A stretch of 64,000 nucleotides of DNA from Malassezia japonica (lineage: Eukaryota > Basidiomycota > Malasseziomycetes > Malasseziales > Malasseziaceae). Both the position numbers and the translations under genes were made by a program. Of the stretch, positions 22,486 through 31,417 are shown one piece after another (the first letter of the stretch is position 1; each line of letters starts with the position of its first letter). A model generated the notes under the pieces. It had not been told where the DNA came from, did no database searches, and worked only from the letters and a program-made list of their open reading frames with translations. The stretch lies in NCBI RefSeq assembly GCF_029542785.1, contig NC_083373.1, positions 372,001 through 436,000 of the forward strand. Direction: 5' to 3'.

Positions 22486-23343
22486 CTAACGCACCAGCGG
22501 CACGCCGGGCGGCACGCGCGCCGCGTAGCGGGCGTACTCCTGGCCAAAAAAGCGGTGGAGGAGCCGCTCCTCGTCTGGGTCAGCCTCGCGACGTACTCCG
22601 AATGCGCTCAGAAAAGAAGCGCGAGAGGGCCATAATAAAGAGAACCGTAGCCAATGGGTTGCACAGCAAAATCTGCGTGCCGACCGCCCAGTAAAAGAAG
22701 CCAGCATAGGACGGATGCCGCGCGAGGCTGTGTGAGCCGAGGGACGTACGCATAAACTCCGCGTGTGACCAACTCGTGGTCGTCGCGCTTCGCATAGGCC
22801 ACTGCGTGGCTAAAGTTGGTCGACGCGTGGATCATGGCGAGCGACCGGAGGAACTGGCCGCAGACGAGGAGCAGGAGGCCAAAAACTTGCACACCCACGA
22901 GGCTCTTCCATCCAGGGGCAAGTGACGCCTCGACAAGGAACTCGGCCAGACCAAATATATGCGCCGCAATGTATTCAAAGCCATTCTGCAGCAAAAAGGC
23001 TGGGTCAGCACAGGCACTTACAGTCCGCCTGAAGATGGGTGGGGTTCCAGTACGCCGTCACCAGGAACTCGAGAAGGTGGAACAGGGTCCAGGCAACCAG
23101 GTACGCGTGCAGCGCAGGTGCAAAAATGGCCGACGCTGGCTTCGCCCCCGAGAACCATGATGAAAAAAGCGCAAGTGCACGCGGCGCGCACAGACCCATA
23201 CCGACGCCAAGCAGGGCGGCAGTCAGCGCTACGTTGCCGGCTGCAGGCGAAAATCGCACAGGGAATACAACAGGGTGCGTCACACGGAACACAGCATCGA
23301 TACGCGCGAGCAGGATGTGGAATGCTCCGTTCATGGAGTGCAT
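22486..23343 (-). CDS. STE14: Protein-S-isoprenylcysteine O-methyltransferase (ICMT/Ste14)
   Basis: Complement join 22486-22574, 22597-22727, 22750-22999, 23022-23343 (263 aa); three introns, each exactly 22 nt and in three different phases. ER membrane enzyme that methylates farnesyl/geranylgeranyl-cysteine of CaaX proteins (Ras, Rho, mating pheromone). Family core: HELVTRGVYALARHPSYAGFFYWAVGTQ, then NPLATVLF and NEERLLHRFFGQEYARY. Several membrane segments precede it. Every splice restores this core across a frame change, so this gene is among the best proofs of the 22-nt introns. The start at 23343 (MHSMNG) is the first suitable ATG after the promoter. Confidence 0.92.
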
Positions 23344-23529
23344 GGCGAGCACCCGGCCTTCTTCACGACTTCCTTTATGTCTGTGCGAGCACGTGGAGGG
23401 AACAATGGAAGGCACGTGGCACTGCACGTACCGTCCTTTTTGCGATTCCCGAACTAATCGATTAATGCCGCAGCTCCGGCGACAGAGCTTTATAATTTGC
23501 TCTGCATAAGCTGTTGAGCCGTGACCTCG
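23344..23529. promoter_or_regulatory. Divergent promoter STE14/TRP-like gene with two CACGTG sites
   Basis: 186 bp between starts; CACGTG at 23390-23395 and 23413-23418, both nearer the STE14 start. Confidence 0.45.
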
Positions 23530-25995
23530 ATGGTGCAGGTATGGGCGCTGTGGGCGCCGATATTATTTGCCTGCACCTGCACCGCGCTTTTTTCTTCTCA
23601 TTTGGAGGGGACAGACCCCGCATTGCGGGGGGTCCGCCGTGACGATCTCTCCGCAGCCCCTTCCACAGGACCCTTTATTGTACAACTGCGACAGAACTAT
23701 GACAGCTACGGACACCATTCGCTCTCTCCAGGGCGATTCACCTACTGCACCTACGCGGACTCCAAGGGATTACTGCCAGGAGGCGAAGAGATCGTCATGT
23801 CGCACGTCTTTTTTCAGTCTGTTTCCAGGGATGTTCTAGAGACAGCGGGAATGTTCGGAAATACTTCGTCTGCCAGTTACAATGCCGTGCTCTTGGTGCG
23901 GTACCTGGGATACGCAGCTACCGGGAGAGATTCAAGCAACATGACCGTCGAAGTGACTGTATATCAGGATCATGTCGTCTCCAACAAGGTGACGGCCATG
24001 CCAGCATGCTCCCATATATGGCCTCAAAGTGGATGTACTTATGCATCGGGCGACATTGCTGTGGGAATCACGGTCCCGTTCAAGCGCTGGTGGATTTCCT
24101 CGCCGATCATCCTTTATCTGAGAATCTTTGACGAAAACGACCGCCTCCTGTCGTGTACCATGACAAGCATTGCTGAAGTGAGTCGCTTACGTCCATCCAT
24201 GTCTGTTATGCGCCTCTCAATATTCTTTCTCATGGTACGGCTTCTCGCTTTTGAGGTTATTGCCCGTGTGTCTACGGCACGAACGCTCTTGCACCGGACT
24301 TTACAAAGGCGCAACATCCAACAATCCTTGTGGAAAGCGCGACCGGGCTCGGCGATGTTGCTCGCATTGAGCGGTCACCAGCTCCTCCGATTCCCTGTGT
24401 TACGCCGGTTTTGTCTACCAGGGTTTTCTTACTTTTTACACCAGATTCAATACCTAGGGGCAATGGTCATGGTTCCAATCCATGCGCCAGAAGTCCTCAT
24501 CTTTCAGTCGCAGTGGACGACATGGGCAATGCTTATGGGTTTCGTTGGTGCACCAATGTCGATACTCGGTCACTTCCAAAGTTCGACCTATGCTGATACC
24601 CCATTCCCAGCGGCACCGTTTGGTCAAGCCTTCCGCAATGAAGTCGCTTCTCCACTCCGCATGCTAAAGGTGCCCAACTATATCGTGAACTTCAATTCGC
24701 CTCTTTATGGTTTGGCAGCGTACGCACATGACACGGGCCTTTCGGCTGCCGATTTAGTCTGGTGCTGCTTAGTGTCTTCGATGGTCATCATTGGCGCAAT
24801 CTTTCTATTTTCTGCTGTCGCTTATGGCATATCTCTACGCAAGCGCCCTTCTCCCGAGGCAACAATGAGGATAGGTACGGCACTACCGGCAGAAGTGCCA
24901 CGCTCCACACACCTGGCCATGCTCCATGGAAACCTCTTGCGGTTTATATACTTCTTTCATCTTCCCATCACCATCTCGGTATGGTATGGTTTGGTGGGCG
25001 TCCCGCCTTCTTACCGCACGTTCTTTTGTGTTGTATTTTTACTGATTGTGACCCTCGTTCCACTCCATGCCCTTTGGAAGATCTGGAACGCTCCGGCTCG
25101 TCTCTTGTATCAAGATAAGCTTTTCTTTTTGCGTTATGGACCTTTGTATAATACCTACCGGCCTGGGGCTCACCGATATGCTGCTGCTGTTTTTGCACAC
25201 AGCTTCGTGTTTGGGACAATCGTCGGAACATCGCAGACGAACGACAAAGTGGGAGCGATCGCAGCGGTGACTCTTGAGCTGTTTTTTGGCATTCTAAGTA
25301 CGCTCTATCTCCCTTGGAATGCCAATGGGATGGGCCCATTGAATCTGTATATCTGTGTGCTGCGTCTCGTTACGGCACTTAGCTTGCTGCTGGGATCGTC
25401 GCTGCTACGGTTCAGATGGTTGACACGGATTCGCATCGGTTTCATGCCAGGTCTCATGCAAATCATCTTTGGAATGTCACTACTGGTCATGGCGTACACC
25501 CGTCTGTTTGAGCTTCTTTGTCGGTTGTACAGTGGAGCATGGTTCGATCAGACAACACCAGAAAATGACAGCGGTCTAATTGGGGCAATCCGCGGTATGT
25601 ATCGAAAGATCAGTGGCTTGCCTGTAAGGTCGATGCCAACGAAGAAATCCACCAATGTACGGGCACCCTACGCGGCAAGTATTACTAGCTCATTCAACTC
25701 GCTCGACATGTGGCGGGTCCATGTACCTCGCCAAGCAGGTCGATGGGAGGGTATCACTTGGTTGAAGAATATGCTACGCCGCAAAAACCGCTCGCATTCC
25801 GAACAGGTGGCATTTGGTGACATGCGCGAACCGTCAATGTCTCATGTCTCTTTAGGGACACAAACCAGTAACGAGTCAATGTACTGGCTTGAACTTTCTT
25901 CGGCAGCTAACACAGCGCCGGAACCAGAGCAAGGACAACGAGAGAGCAGTGATATTTCAGGCATCACATGCAAGACTCAAGTCCACACTTTATGA
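23530..25995 (+). CDS. TRP-like (Flc/Pkd2-type) polytopic membrane protein, copy 1
   Basis: 821 aa, no intron. N-terminal signal peptide (about 1-20). An extracytosolic ML-like domain with spaced cysteines follows (GRFTYC...MPACSHIWPQSGC...LLSC, about 50-215). Then about nine membrane segments. The TRP-family hallmark occurs late in the membrane domain: KLFFLRYGPLYNTYRPGAHRY, followed by a helix pair ending STLYLPWNANGMG. The Ser-rich cytosolic tail has SITSSFNSLDMWRV. Fungal Flc/Pkd2 proteins act in Ca2+ homeostasis, cell-wall integrity or FAD transport; which applies here is unknown. Tandem paralogue of the next gene. GC is visibly below the flanking genes. Confidence 0.75.
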   Translation: MVQVWALWAPILFACTCTALFSSHLEGTDPALRGVRRDDLSAAPSTGPFIVQLRQNYDSYGHHSLSPGRFTYCTYADSKGLLPGGEEIVMSHVFFQSVSRDVLETAGMFGNTSSASYNAVLLVRYLGYAATGRDSSNMTVEVTVYQDHVVSNKVTAMPACSHIWPQSGCTYASGDIAVGITVPFKRWWISSPIILYLRIFDENDRLLSCTMTSIAEVSRLRPSMSVMRLSIFFLMVRLLAFEVIARVSTARTLLHRTLQRRNIQQSLWKARPGSAMLLALSGHQLLRFPVLRRFCLPGFSYFLHQIQYLGAMVMVPIHAPEVLIFQSQWTTWAMLMGFVGAPMSILGHFQSSTYADTPFPAAPFGQAFRNEVASPLRMLKVPNYIVNFNSPLYGLAAYAHDTGLSAADLVWCCLVSSMVIIGAIFLFSAVAYGISLRKRPSPEATMRIGTALPAEVPRSTHLAMLHGNLLRFIYFFHLPITISVWYGLVGVPPSYRTFFCVVFLLIVTLVPLHALWKIWNAPARLLYQDKLFFLRYGPLYNTYRPGAHRYAAAVFAHSFVFGTIVGTSQTNDKVGAIAAVTLELFFGILSTLYLPWNANGMGPLNLYICVLRLVTALSLLLGSSLLRFRWLTRIRIGFMPGLMQIIFGMSLLVMAYTRLFELLCRLYSGAWFDQTTPENDSGLIGAIRGMYRKISGLPVRSMPTKKSTNVRAPYAASITSSFNSLDMWRVHVPRQAGRWEGITWLKNMLRRKNRSHSEQVAFGDMREPSMSHVSLGTQTSNESMYWLELSSAANTAPEPEQGQRESSDISGITCKTQVHTL

Positions 25996-26617
25996 CAAGC
26001 CCCTTCTTAAGCATTCCATATTCATTTACGACAGGGAACTTGAGAGGTCTGCTTTTTAATCAGTTGTATATACAGATGATAACCTGTAGATGGCCGTGTT
26101 GTTCAATTACAAGGCAGTTCCGTAGTAGGCTCAATCCCCTGTACAGTTGACACCAACCATGGTAACACGTGAGCCAAAAATGGTGGTGACATGTCAACCT
26201 CGATTCATTTTCAATGGTGTGGGGCTGTGTTTCATGGTTCATCATTTTATATGGCTGTACAACTGTCCTAGCTGCGACTCACGCAACTGGAAATGGTAAT
26301 GTATATTCTTTTTCAGTTGCACGACGCCAAATGTTGCGCCTGACCAAGAGACTGGAGAAAGATGGATTGAATAAAAAGATTTTATGAACATGCTGCTTCT
26401 TACATAAAAAAAGGGTAATCTAAGAAGCCCAGCATGGTATCCACGAGCTCGCGGGGGGCGCCGGTGTACCTTGCAAGCGAGAATTTCACAATTAATTTGC
26501 GCCAATTCCTATTATAAGATCTATCGAATCTCCTCATCTCGTTTAGTGGAACACGTGGATGTCACGCCCAATCTTGGCGTAACTGTCAGGAACTCCGTCC
26601 CATCGTCCCCTATCACG
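25996..26617. other. 622-bp gap between tandem TRP-like genes
   Basis: No gene seen. It is AT-richer than most gaps. It holds CACGTG at 26166-26171 and 26552-26557, the second 61 bp before the downstream start. Short open frames here have no family features. Confidence 0.5.
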
Positions 26618-29125
26618 ATGGTACAAGTGCAGGCTATAGCCTTGCTTCTTGTTTCAGTTTGCATTTTCGTGGCACGGGGGGGAAAAAGTGATCCACAGGT
26701 GGAGGATGCGGGGTTTGGGGCTACCTTCAAGCGACAACTTTTATTGCCTCCGTCGACATCCGGTCCTTTCATTGTCCAATCTCGGCAGAACTATGACAAA
26801 TATGGACACCATGCAGTAGGTCCGGGTCGCTTTACATTTTGTGGCAGTGATGGTCCAGATTCTCCTGTGGAAGACCAGATTACAATGTCACGCATTTACT
26901 TTCAAGCTGTCCGAAGAAAAGTGGACGGAGCGCAAGCGTATTTCAATGCTTCATCTCCCCCAGAATTCAATGCAGCTTTACTTGTGCGATATGTGGGCTA
27001 TACAGGCACTGGTCACAACTTATCCAATATGACGTTGGAGATGACGGCCTATCAAGACAAGGTGTGGCGCGACAATGTCTTCGTCTTTCAAGCTTGTCCT
27101 CACGCCTGGCCAGCAACAGAATGTGTATACGAACCTGGAGTCGTTGGATTTGGTGTCAGTCTCCCTTTTAGGGAGTGGGACATTTCCTCTCCATTCATTC
27201 TGCATTTTCGCATCTACGATGAGTATCACCGACAAATGTCCTGCACAATGTCAAGCATTGCGGAAGTAAGTTACCTGCGCCCTCAACTTTTGGCGTTATG
27301 GTACTTGATGTTTCTGCTGATGGCCTGCATTTTCATGTTTGAATTTTATGCCCGCATATCTACAGCAGAGACGACTCTGCTTCGGACTCTACAGCGGCGC
27401 AACATACATGAAACAATCTGGAAAGTACGACCAGGCTCCGCTATTTTGCTGGGTTTAAGTGGACACCAACTTCTTCGCTTTCCGGTTTTAGCACGATTTT
27501 GTCTCCCCGGATTTGCGTACTTTTTGCACCAGATGCAATTTTTCGCAGCGATGGTCATGATCCCCGTTCATTCCCCAGAAGCACTCCTGTTGCAATCACA
27601 ATGGACAACATGGCCCATGTTGATGGGGTTTTCTGGGGCTCCCTTCTCAATCCTTGGACACTACACCCCACCCACGGCCGCAAATGCATCCCTGCCAGAA
27701 GCACCCTTTGACAAGGCATTTCGCAACGAAGTTGCTTCTCCACTTGGTATGTTTGATGTGCCCAATACCATTGTGAACTATGACGGGCCTTTGTACGGTC
27801 TTGCTGCGTATGCGCATGATACCGGACTTTCTGCCGCTGATCTCGTCTGGTGCTGCCTGGTTACCTCCATGGTGATTATTGGATGTATTCTGCTGGCGTC
27901 TGCAATCACCTATGGCGTCTCGGTACTTGTCCGCCCCTCGACAGAAGCCGCCAAGAAAATTGCATCTGCCCTGCCTACCGATGTACCCCATTTGACTCAC
28001 CTTGCCATGCTCCAAGGAAATCTTTTGCGGTTTGTCTATCTGTTCCACTTTCCTCTCACGATATCTGTGTGGTATGGCTTGGTGGGAGTTTCGCCGTCAT
28101 ATCGCACCTTTTTCAGCGTGATATTCCTACTGGTTGTGGTGCTTGTTCCAATTTATGTCCTTTGGAAGATATGGAATGCCCCTGCGCGTTTTCTGTATCA
28201 AGATAAGCTGTTCTTTCTACGCTATGGGTCAGTGTACAATATTTATCGACCTGGAGCGCATCGATTTGCAGCTACGGTGTTTGGCCACAGTTTCCTATTA
28301 GGAACGGTCATTGGCACCTCGCAGAGTTACGACAAAGTGGGCGCGATCCTTGCCGTGATTATTGAACTGGCGTACGGGACAATTGCGACGCTCTATCTTC
28401 CCTGGGTAGCGAGTGGAATGGGTCCCATCAACCTTTTCGTCAGTGCGCTACGCTTTTGCACGGCGATCAGCGTATTGCTAGGCTCGTCTGTGACGGATTT
28501 AACATGGCTGTCTCGCATTCGTATTGGATATGTGACTGTCGTGATGCAAGTGATTTTTGGAGTGGTACTCTTGGGTGTATTTCTCATGAACCTATTTGAA
28601 CTTGTGCTCCGCCTATACAGCGGCGCGCTCTTTGATAAAAGCACACCTACTCGGGACTGTGGTTTCCCTGGTGCAGCACTAAGCGCGTGGCGCAAGTTGC
28701 GTGGCCGCCCCCCCAAACCTCCGTCCGCTCTTGGCCGGTATGCGGCCTCGACGGCAAGAACAAGCATGACTTCATTTAATTCGATTGACATGTGGCGCGT
28801 TCCTATCGCAAAAGAGCCGTGCCGATGGGAGGGCATTGCCATCCTGCGGCGTACGCTCGATCACTTCTTAAAAAAGCGTGCGATCAGTGCGCTCGAAATG
28901 CGCGAGGCGTCTGTATCGCAAACCTCGCTTCGCACGGAGGTCTCTCATGAGTCGATGTACTGGATCGACCTGCTGGCCGCCCCCGAGCGTGTGGCCGAAA
29001 ACGAGACACAAGAAGTGTCGCCAAAACCGGTCGTGCGATCCGGCTCTTGTGATATTGAGTGTGCACGGCCCTCTGTTTCTGGATCGCAGGGAAATGACAG
29101 CAGCGGTACCATGCTGCGGGTATGA
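26618..29125 (+). CDS. TRP-like (Flc/Pkd2-type) polytopic membrane protein, copy 2
   Basis: 835 aa from the ATG at 26618, chosen because MVQVQAIALLLVSVCIF aligns with MVQVWALWAPILFACTC of copy 1; the open frame extends 49 codons upstream. Same architecture: signal peptide, ML-like domain (GPFIVQSRQNYDKYGHHAVG..., GRFTFC, QACPHAWPATEC), about nine membrane helices, the hallmark KLFFLRYGSVYNIYRPGAHRF, then a tail with MTSFNSIDMWRV. Membrane helices are highly similar to copy 1 (for example YGLAAYAHDTGLSAADLVWCC in both), while the N-terminus and tail differ. This suggests an old tandem duplication with constrained membrane core. Confidence 0.75.
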   Translation: MVQVQAIALLLVSVCIFVARGGKSDPQVEDAGFGATFKRQLLLPPSTSGPFIVQSRQNYDKYGHHAVGPGRFTFCGSDGPDSPVEDQITMSRIYFQAVRRKVDGAQAYFNASSPPEFNAALLVRYVGYTGTGHNLSNMTLEMTAYQDKVWRDNVFVFQACPHAWPATECVYEPGVVGFGVSLPFREWDISSPFILHFRIYDEYHRQMSCTMSSIAEVSYLRPQLLALWYLMFLLMACIFMFEFYARISTAETTLLRTLQRRNIHETIWKVRPGSAILLGLSGHQLLRFPVLARFCLPGFAYFLHQMQFFAAMVMIPVHSPEALLLQSQWTTWPMLMGFSGAPFSILGHYTPPTAANASLPEAPFDKAFRNEVASPLGMFDVPNTIVNYDGPLYGLAAYAHDTGLSAADLVWCCLVTSMVIIGCILLASAITYGVSVLVRPSTEAAKKIASALPTDVPHLTHLAMLQGNLLRFVYLFHFPLTISVWYGLVGVSPSYRTFFSVIFLLVVVLVPIYVLWKIWNAPARFLYQDKLFFLRYGSVYNIYRPGAHRFAATVFGHSFLLGTVIGTSQSYDKVGAILAVIIELAYGTIATLYLPWVASGMGPINLFVSALRFCTAISVLLGSSVTDLTWLSRIRIGYVTVVMQVIFGVVLLGVFLMNLFELVLRLYSGALFDKSTPTRDCGFPGAALSAWRKLRGRPPKPPSALGRYAASTARTSMTSFNSIDMWRVPIAKEPCRWEGIAILRRTLDHFLKKRAISALEMREASVSQTSLRTEVSHESMYWIDLLAAPERVAENETQEVSPKPVVRSGSCDIECARPSVSGSQGNDSSGTMLRV

Positions 29126-29183
29126 ATGTAAATAGGTGCTTGGCGATCAAGCAATAGTAACGGGAATGCTACGACTTGGACTT

Positions 29184-30290
29184 CTATGCCTGGATCTCCC
29201 ACGTGAGCTCCTTGCCCGCAAAGAAAGGCACGACCTGCAGTTTCTCTCCGTCGCCGTCGGTGCGCGAGGTGTGGTTCTCGTGCACGTACGCTGCAGGCAC
29301 CGTCGCCTTGGCGCGGCGCAGGACAATCTGGCGCCCCTCCTCGGCGGGCTCCTGGTAAAACTTCCGGCCGTTCTCCGAGACGTACTTGGACAGCTGGTCC
29401 AGCGCGCCGAATGACTCGAGGAGCGTCGCGCAGAGCGGCACGAGGATCGGCGAGGTGTAGATACCCGCCGCGCAGCCGCAGTTGTGCACAAACGCCTCGG
29501 TCGCACCGCGCGAGGCGGTCGACGGGTACTTGTTCGCAAGCGGGTGCGGCGCCGAGTCCGAGCCAAGGAAGAAGCGGGGGTGGCCCTCGCGGATCACCTC
29601 GCGCAGCGCCGCACGGTCGTCGGGCAGCTTTGCGACGGGCTTGCAGAAATTGATCGGCTTGCCCGCCCAGTCGTCGACGATCAGATCAAGGTGGTGGGGC
29701 GTGATGGTGCACGCGACCGTGTCGCCACAGCGGCGCACACACTCGACCGCGGCGCGCGTCGTGGCGTGCTCCAGGACGATGCGCAGCTTGGGGAACTGCT
29801 TGTGGATCTTTTCCAGGTGCGAGAGGAACATGGGCTCGGCATTCAGCACACAGATGCCCTTGTCGGCGTCAGAAGGCACCTCGCCATGCAGGTTCAGCAC
29901 CATGTTCGCCTCCTCCATCGCGGCAAAGACGGGGTAGTACACCTCGTAGTCCTCGATGCCGCTGTCGCTGTTGGTCGTCACGCCGCGGGGGTAGCTCTTC
30001 ACGCCACGCACACCGGCAGCCGCCGCACGCTTGATCTCGTCAGGAGTCAGCTCAGGACCGAGGTACATCGTGCCGAGGAAACGCGTGTTCGGTGCAAGCT
30101 TCTGCAGCGTGGCCATGTACTCGACGGTCTGCTCCGCCGACGTCAGCGGCGGAACAAGGTTCGGCATCACGTATGCGAGGTCAATACCGCCTAGGGCCAC
30201 ATGCGGCGTGACCAGCGCACTCATCTCTCCTTGGCGCAGGTGCACATGGAAATCGGCCGGCGACGGCAGCGTAATACGATCCCCGCTCAT
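29184..30290 (-). CDS. URA4: Dihydroorotase (pyrimidine biosynthesis)
   Basis: Cyclises carbamoyl-aspartate to dihydroorotate, third step of de novo UMP synthesis. 368 aa, intron-free, close to the yeast Ura4 length. Zinc ligands: HVH (residues 15 and 17) in ADFHVHLRQGEM, the carboxylated Lys in GVKSYPRGVTTNSDSG, His in NLHGE and LEHATT, and the Asp in GSDSAPH. This is the single-domain, bacterial PyrC-like type, as in fungi. The start is taken at 30290 (MSGDRITLP); upstream codons reach into the neighbouring gene. It is divergent with the HUA1-like gene (55 bp). Confidence 0.95.
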   Translation of the reverse strand: MSGDRITLPSPADFHVHLRQGEMSALVTPHVALGGIDLAYVMPNLVPPLTSAEQTVEYMATLQKLAPNTRFLGTMYLGPELTPDEIKRAAAAGVRGVKSYPRGVTTNSDSGIEDYEVYYPVFAAMEEANMVLNLHGEVPSDADKGICVLNAEPMFLSHLEKIHKQFPKLRIVLEHATTRAAVECVRRCGDTVACTITPHHLDLIVDDWAGKPINFCKPVAKLPDDRAALREVIREGHPRFFLGSDSAPHPLANKYPSTASRGATEAFVHNCGCAAGIYTSPILVPLCATLLESFGALDQLSKYVSENGRKFYQEPAEEGRQIVLRRAKATVPAAYVHENHTSRTDGDGEKLQVVPFFAGKELTWEIQA

Positions 30291-30345
30291 TGTCGAAGAA
30301 AACGTCGCACGACTCCGCCTCCACACGACGGACTGTGCCGGCTCC

Positions 30346-31395
30346 ATGCCCGACTGGCACGACGCGCCGCCGGCGTACGAAGAGGCGCTGCAAAGCAGTG
30401 TCGCCGGGGACACGAGCACAAGCTCGCACGGAGCGAACACGAGCGGTGCGCTCGCACCGCCGCTACCACCCCGCACCCAGCAGCCATCGCCTGCGCCGTC
30501 GACTCCGCAACCCGGCACGCCCGTGCAGTATGCACCGTCGCCGCGGCCGCCTGCATCGCCTGTGCCTGCTGCGCAGAGAGCCGGGCCGCTGCCTACCTAT
30601 ACGCACCAGCCCGGACACCCGTTGCTGAACGAAGGGCGGCTGCTTGTCTATCCCGTCCACAAAGGCCGCTGTGAAAAGTGCGGCAACACGGGGTACAAAG
30701 GCGGCGACCCCTCGCGCCCGTGTTCGCGGTGCTGGCGCAAGTACGGGCGTGCATACAGCGGCGCGCTGAAGCAGGCGTACGAAGGCACGGGCCTTGCCTC
30801 TGTCCTGCAAGGCATGTCGCTGCAGCGCCCCCTGCCCGGCGCAGTGAACTATACGCATCCCAACATGGTGCACCAAGGCACGCAGCCAGTCGGGTACGTG
30901 GCGAACCAGTCGTACATGCCCTATGCGCCCTACGCGCCCTACCGCCCTGCCGCGCAGTACGTCCCTCCGGCAGCGGCTCAGGCGCCTGCCGAGCCCGAGC
31001 GCTTCCCCGAGGACCAGCACTCGTCCGCCCCGCCGCGGTACGAGCAGGCGAGCGCGAGCGATAAGCCGCTTCCCGACCAGCAGTATCCGCAGCAGCATGC
31101 GCCGCCGCCGCAGGCGCCGCAGGTGCCGCAGCCCGTCCCGGCTCCGCAGCCGATGCCAGGCGGGTGGGGCGCGGCGCAGCCGGCGCCCATGGGCCCGACG
31201 CACTACTGGCCCGGCTACGCCCCCCCGCCCGGTGCGGTGCGTGTGATGCCCGGCGACCCTCGTATCGGGGGTATTCTGTGCCCCGAGTGCTACGGCTCTG
31301 GCGACGATGATGGCATCGTCTCGCTGTTCCTCGGCGGCGGCGACTGTCGCCGCTGTGGTGGGACGGGCCGCATCGGCCATGGTGGATACGTTTAG
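30346..31395 (+). CDS. HUA1-like proline-rich protein with CxxC zinc motifs
   Basis: 349 aa, no intron. It opens with a PPxY motif (DAPPAYEEAL), a ligand for WW domains such as those of Rsp5. A DnaJ-like zinc motif lies at 109-130 (CEKCGNTGYKG...CSRCW). The centre is Pro/Gln/Ala-rich with repeated PYAPYAPYRP. A second zinc motif is at 312-341 (CPECYGSGDDDG...CRRCGGTGRIG). The zinc module and low-complexity body resemble yeast Hua1, a cytoplasmic protein linked to actin patches and Rsp5. The match is by motif and layout only. Confidence 0.65.
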   Translation: MPDWHDAPPAYEEALQSSVAGDTSTSSHGANTSGALAPPLPPRTQQPSPAPSTPQPGTPVQYAPSPRPPASPVPAAQRAGPLPTYTHQPGHPLLNEGRLLVYPVHKGRCEKCGNTGYKGGDPSRPCSRCWRKYGRAYSGALKQAYEGTGLASVLQGMSLQRPLPGAVNYTHPNMVHQGTQPVGYVANQSYMPYAPYAPYRPAAQYVPPAAAQAPAEPERFPEDQHSSAPPRYEQASASDKPLPDQQYPQQHAPPPQAPQVPQPVPAPQPMPGGWGAAQPAPMGPTHYWPGYAPPPGAVRVMPGDPRIGGILCPECYGSGDDDGIVSLFLGGGDCRRCGGTGRIGHGGYV

Positions 31396-31417
31396 CTACT
31401 TTCTGTACTTTAGGCGC

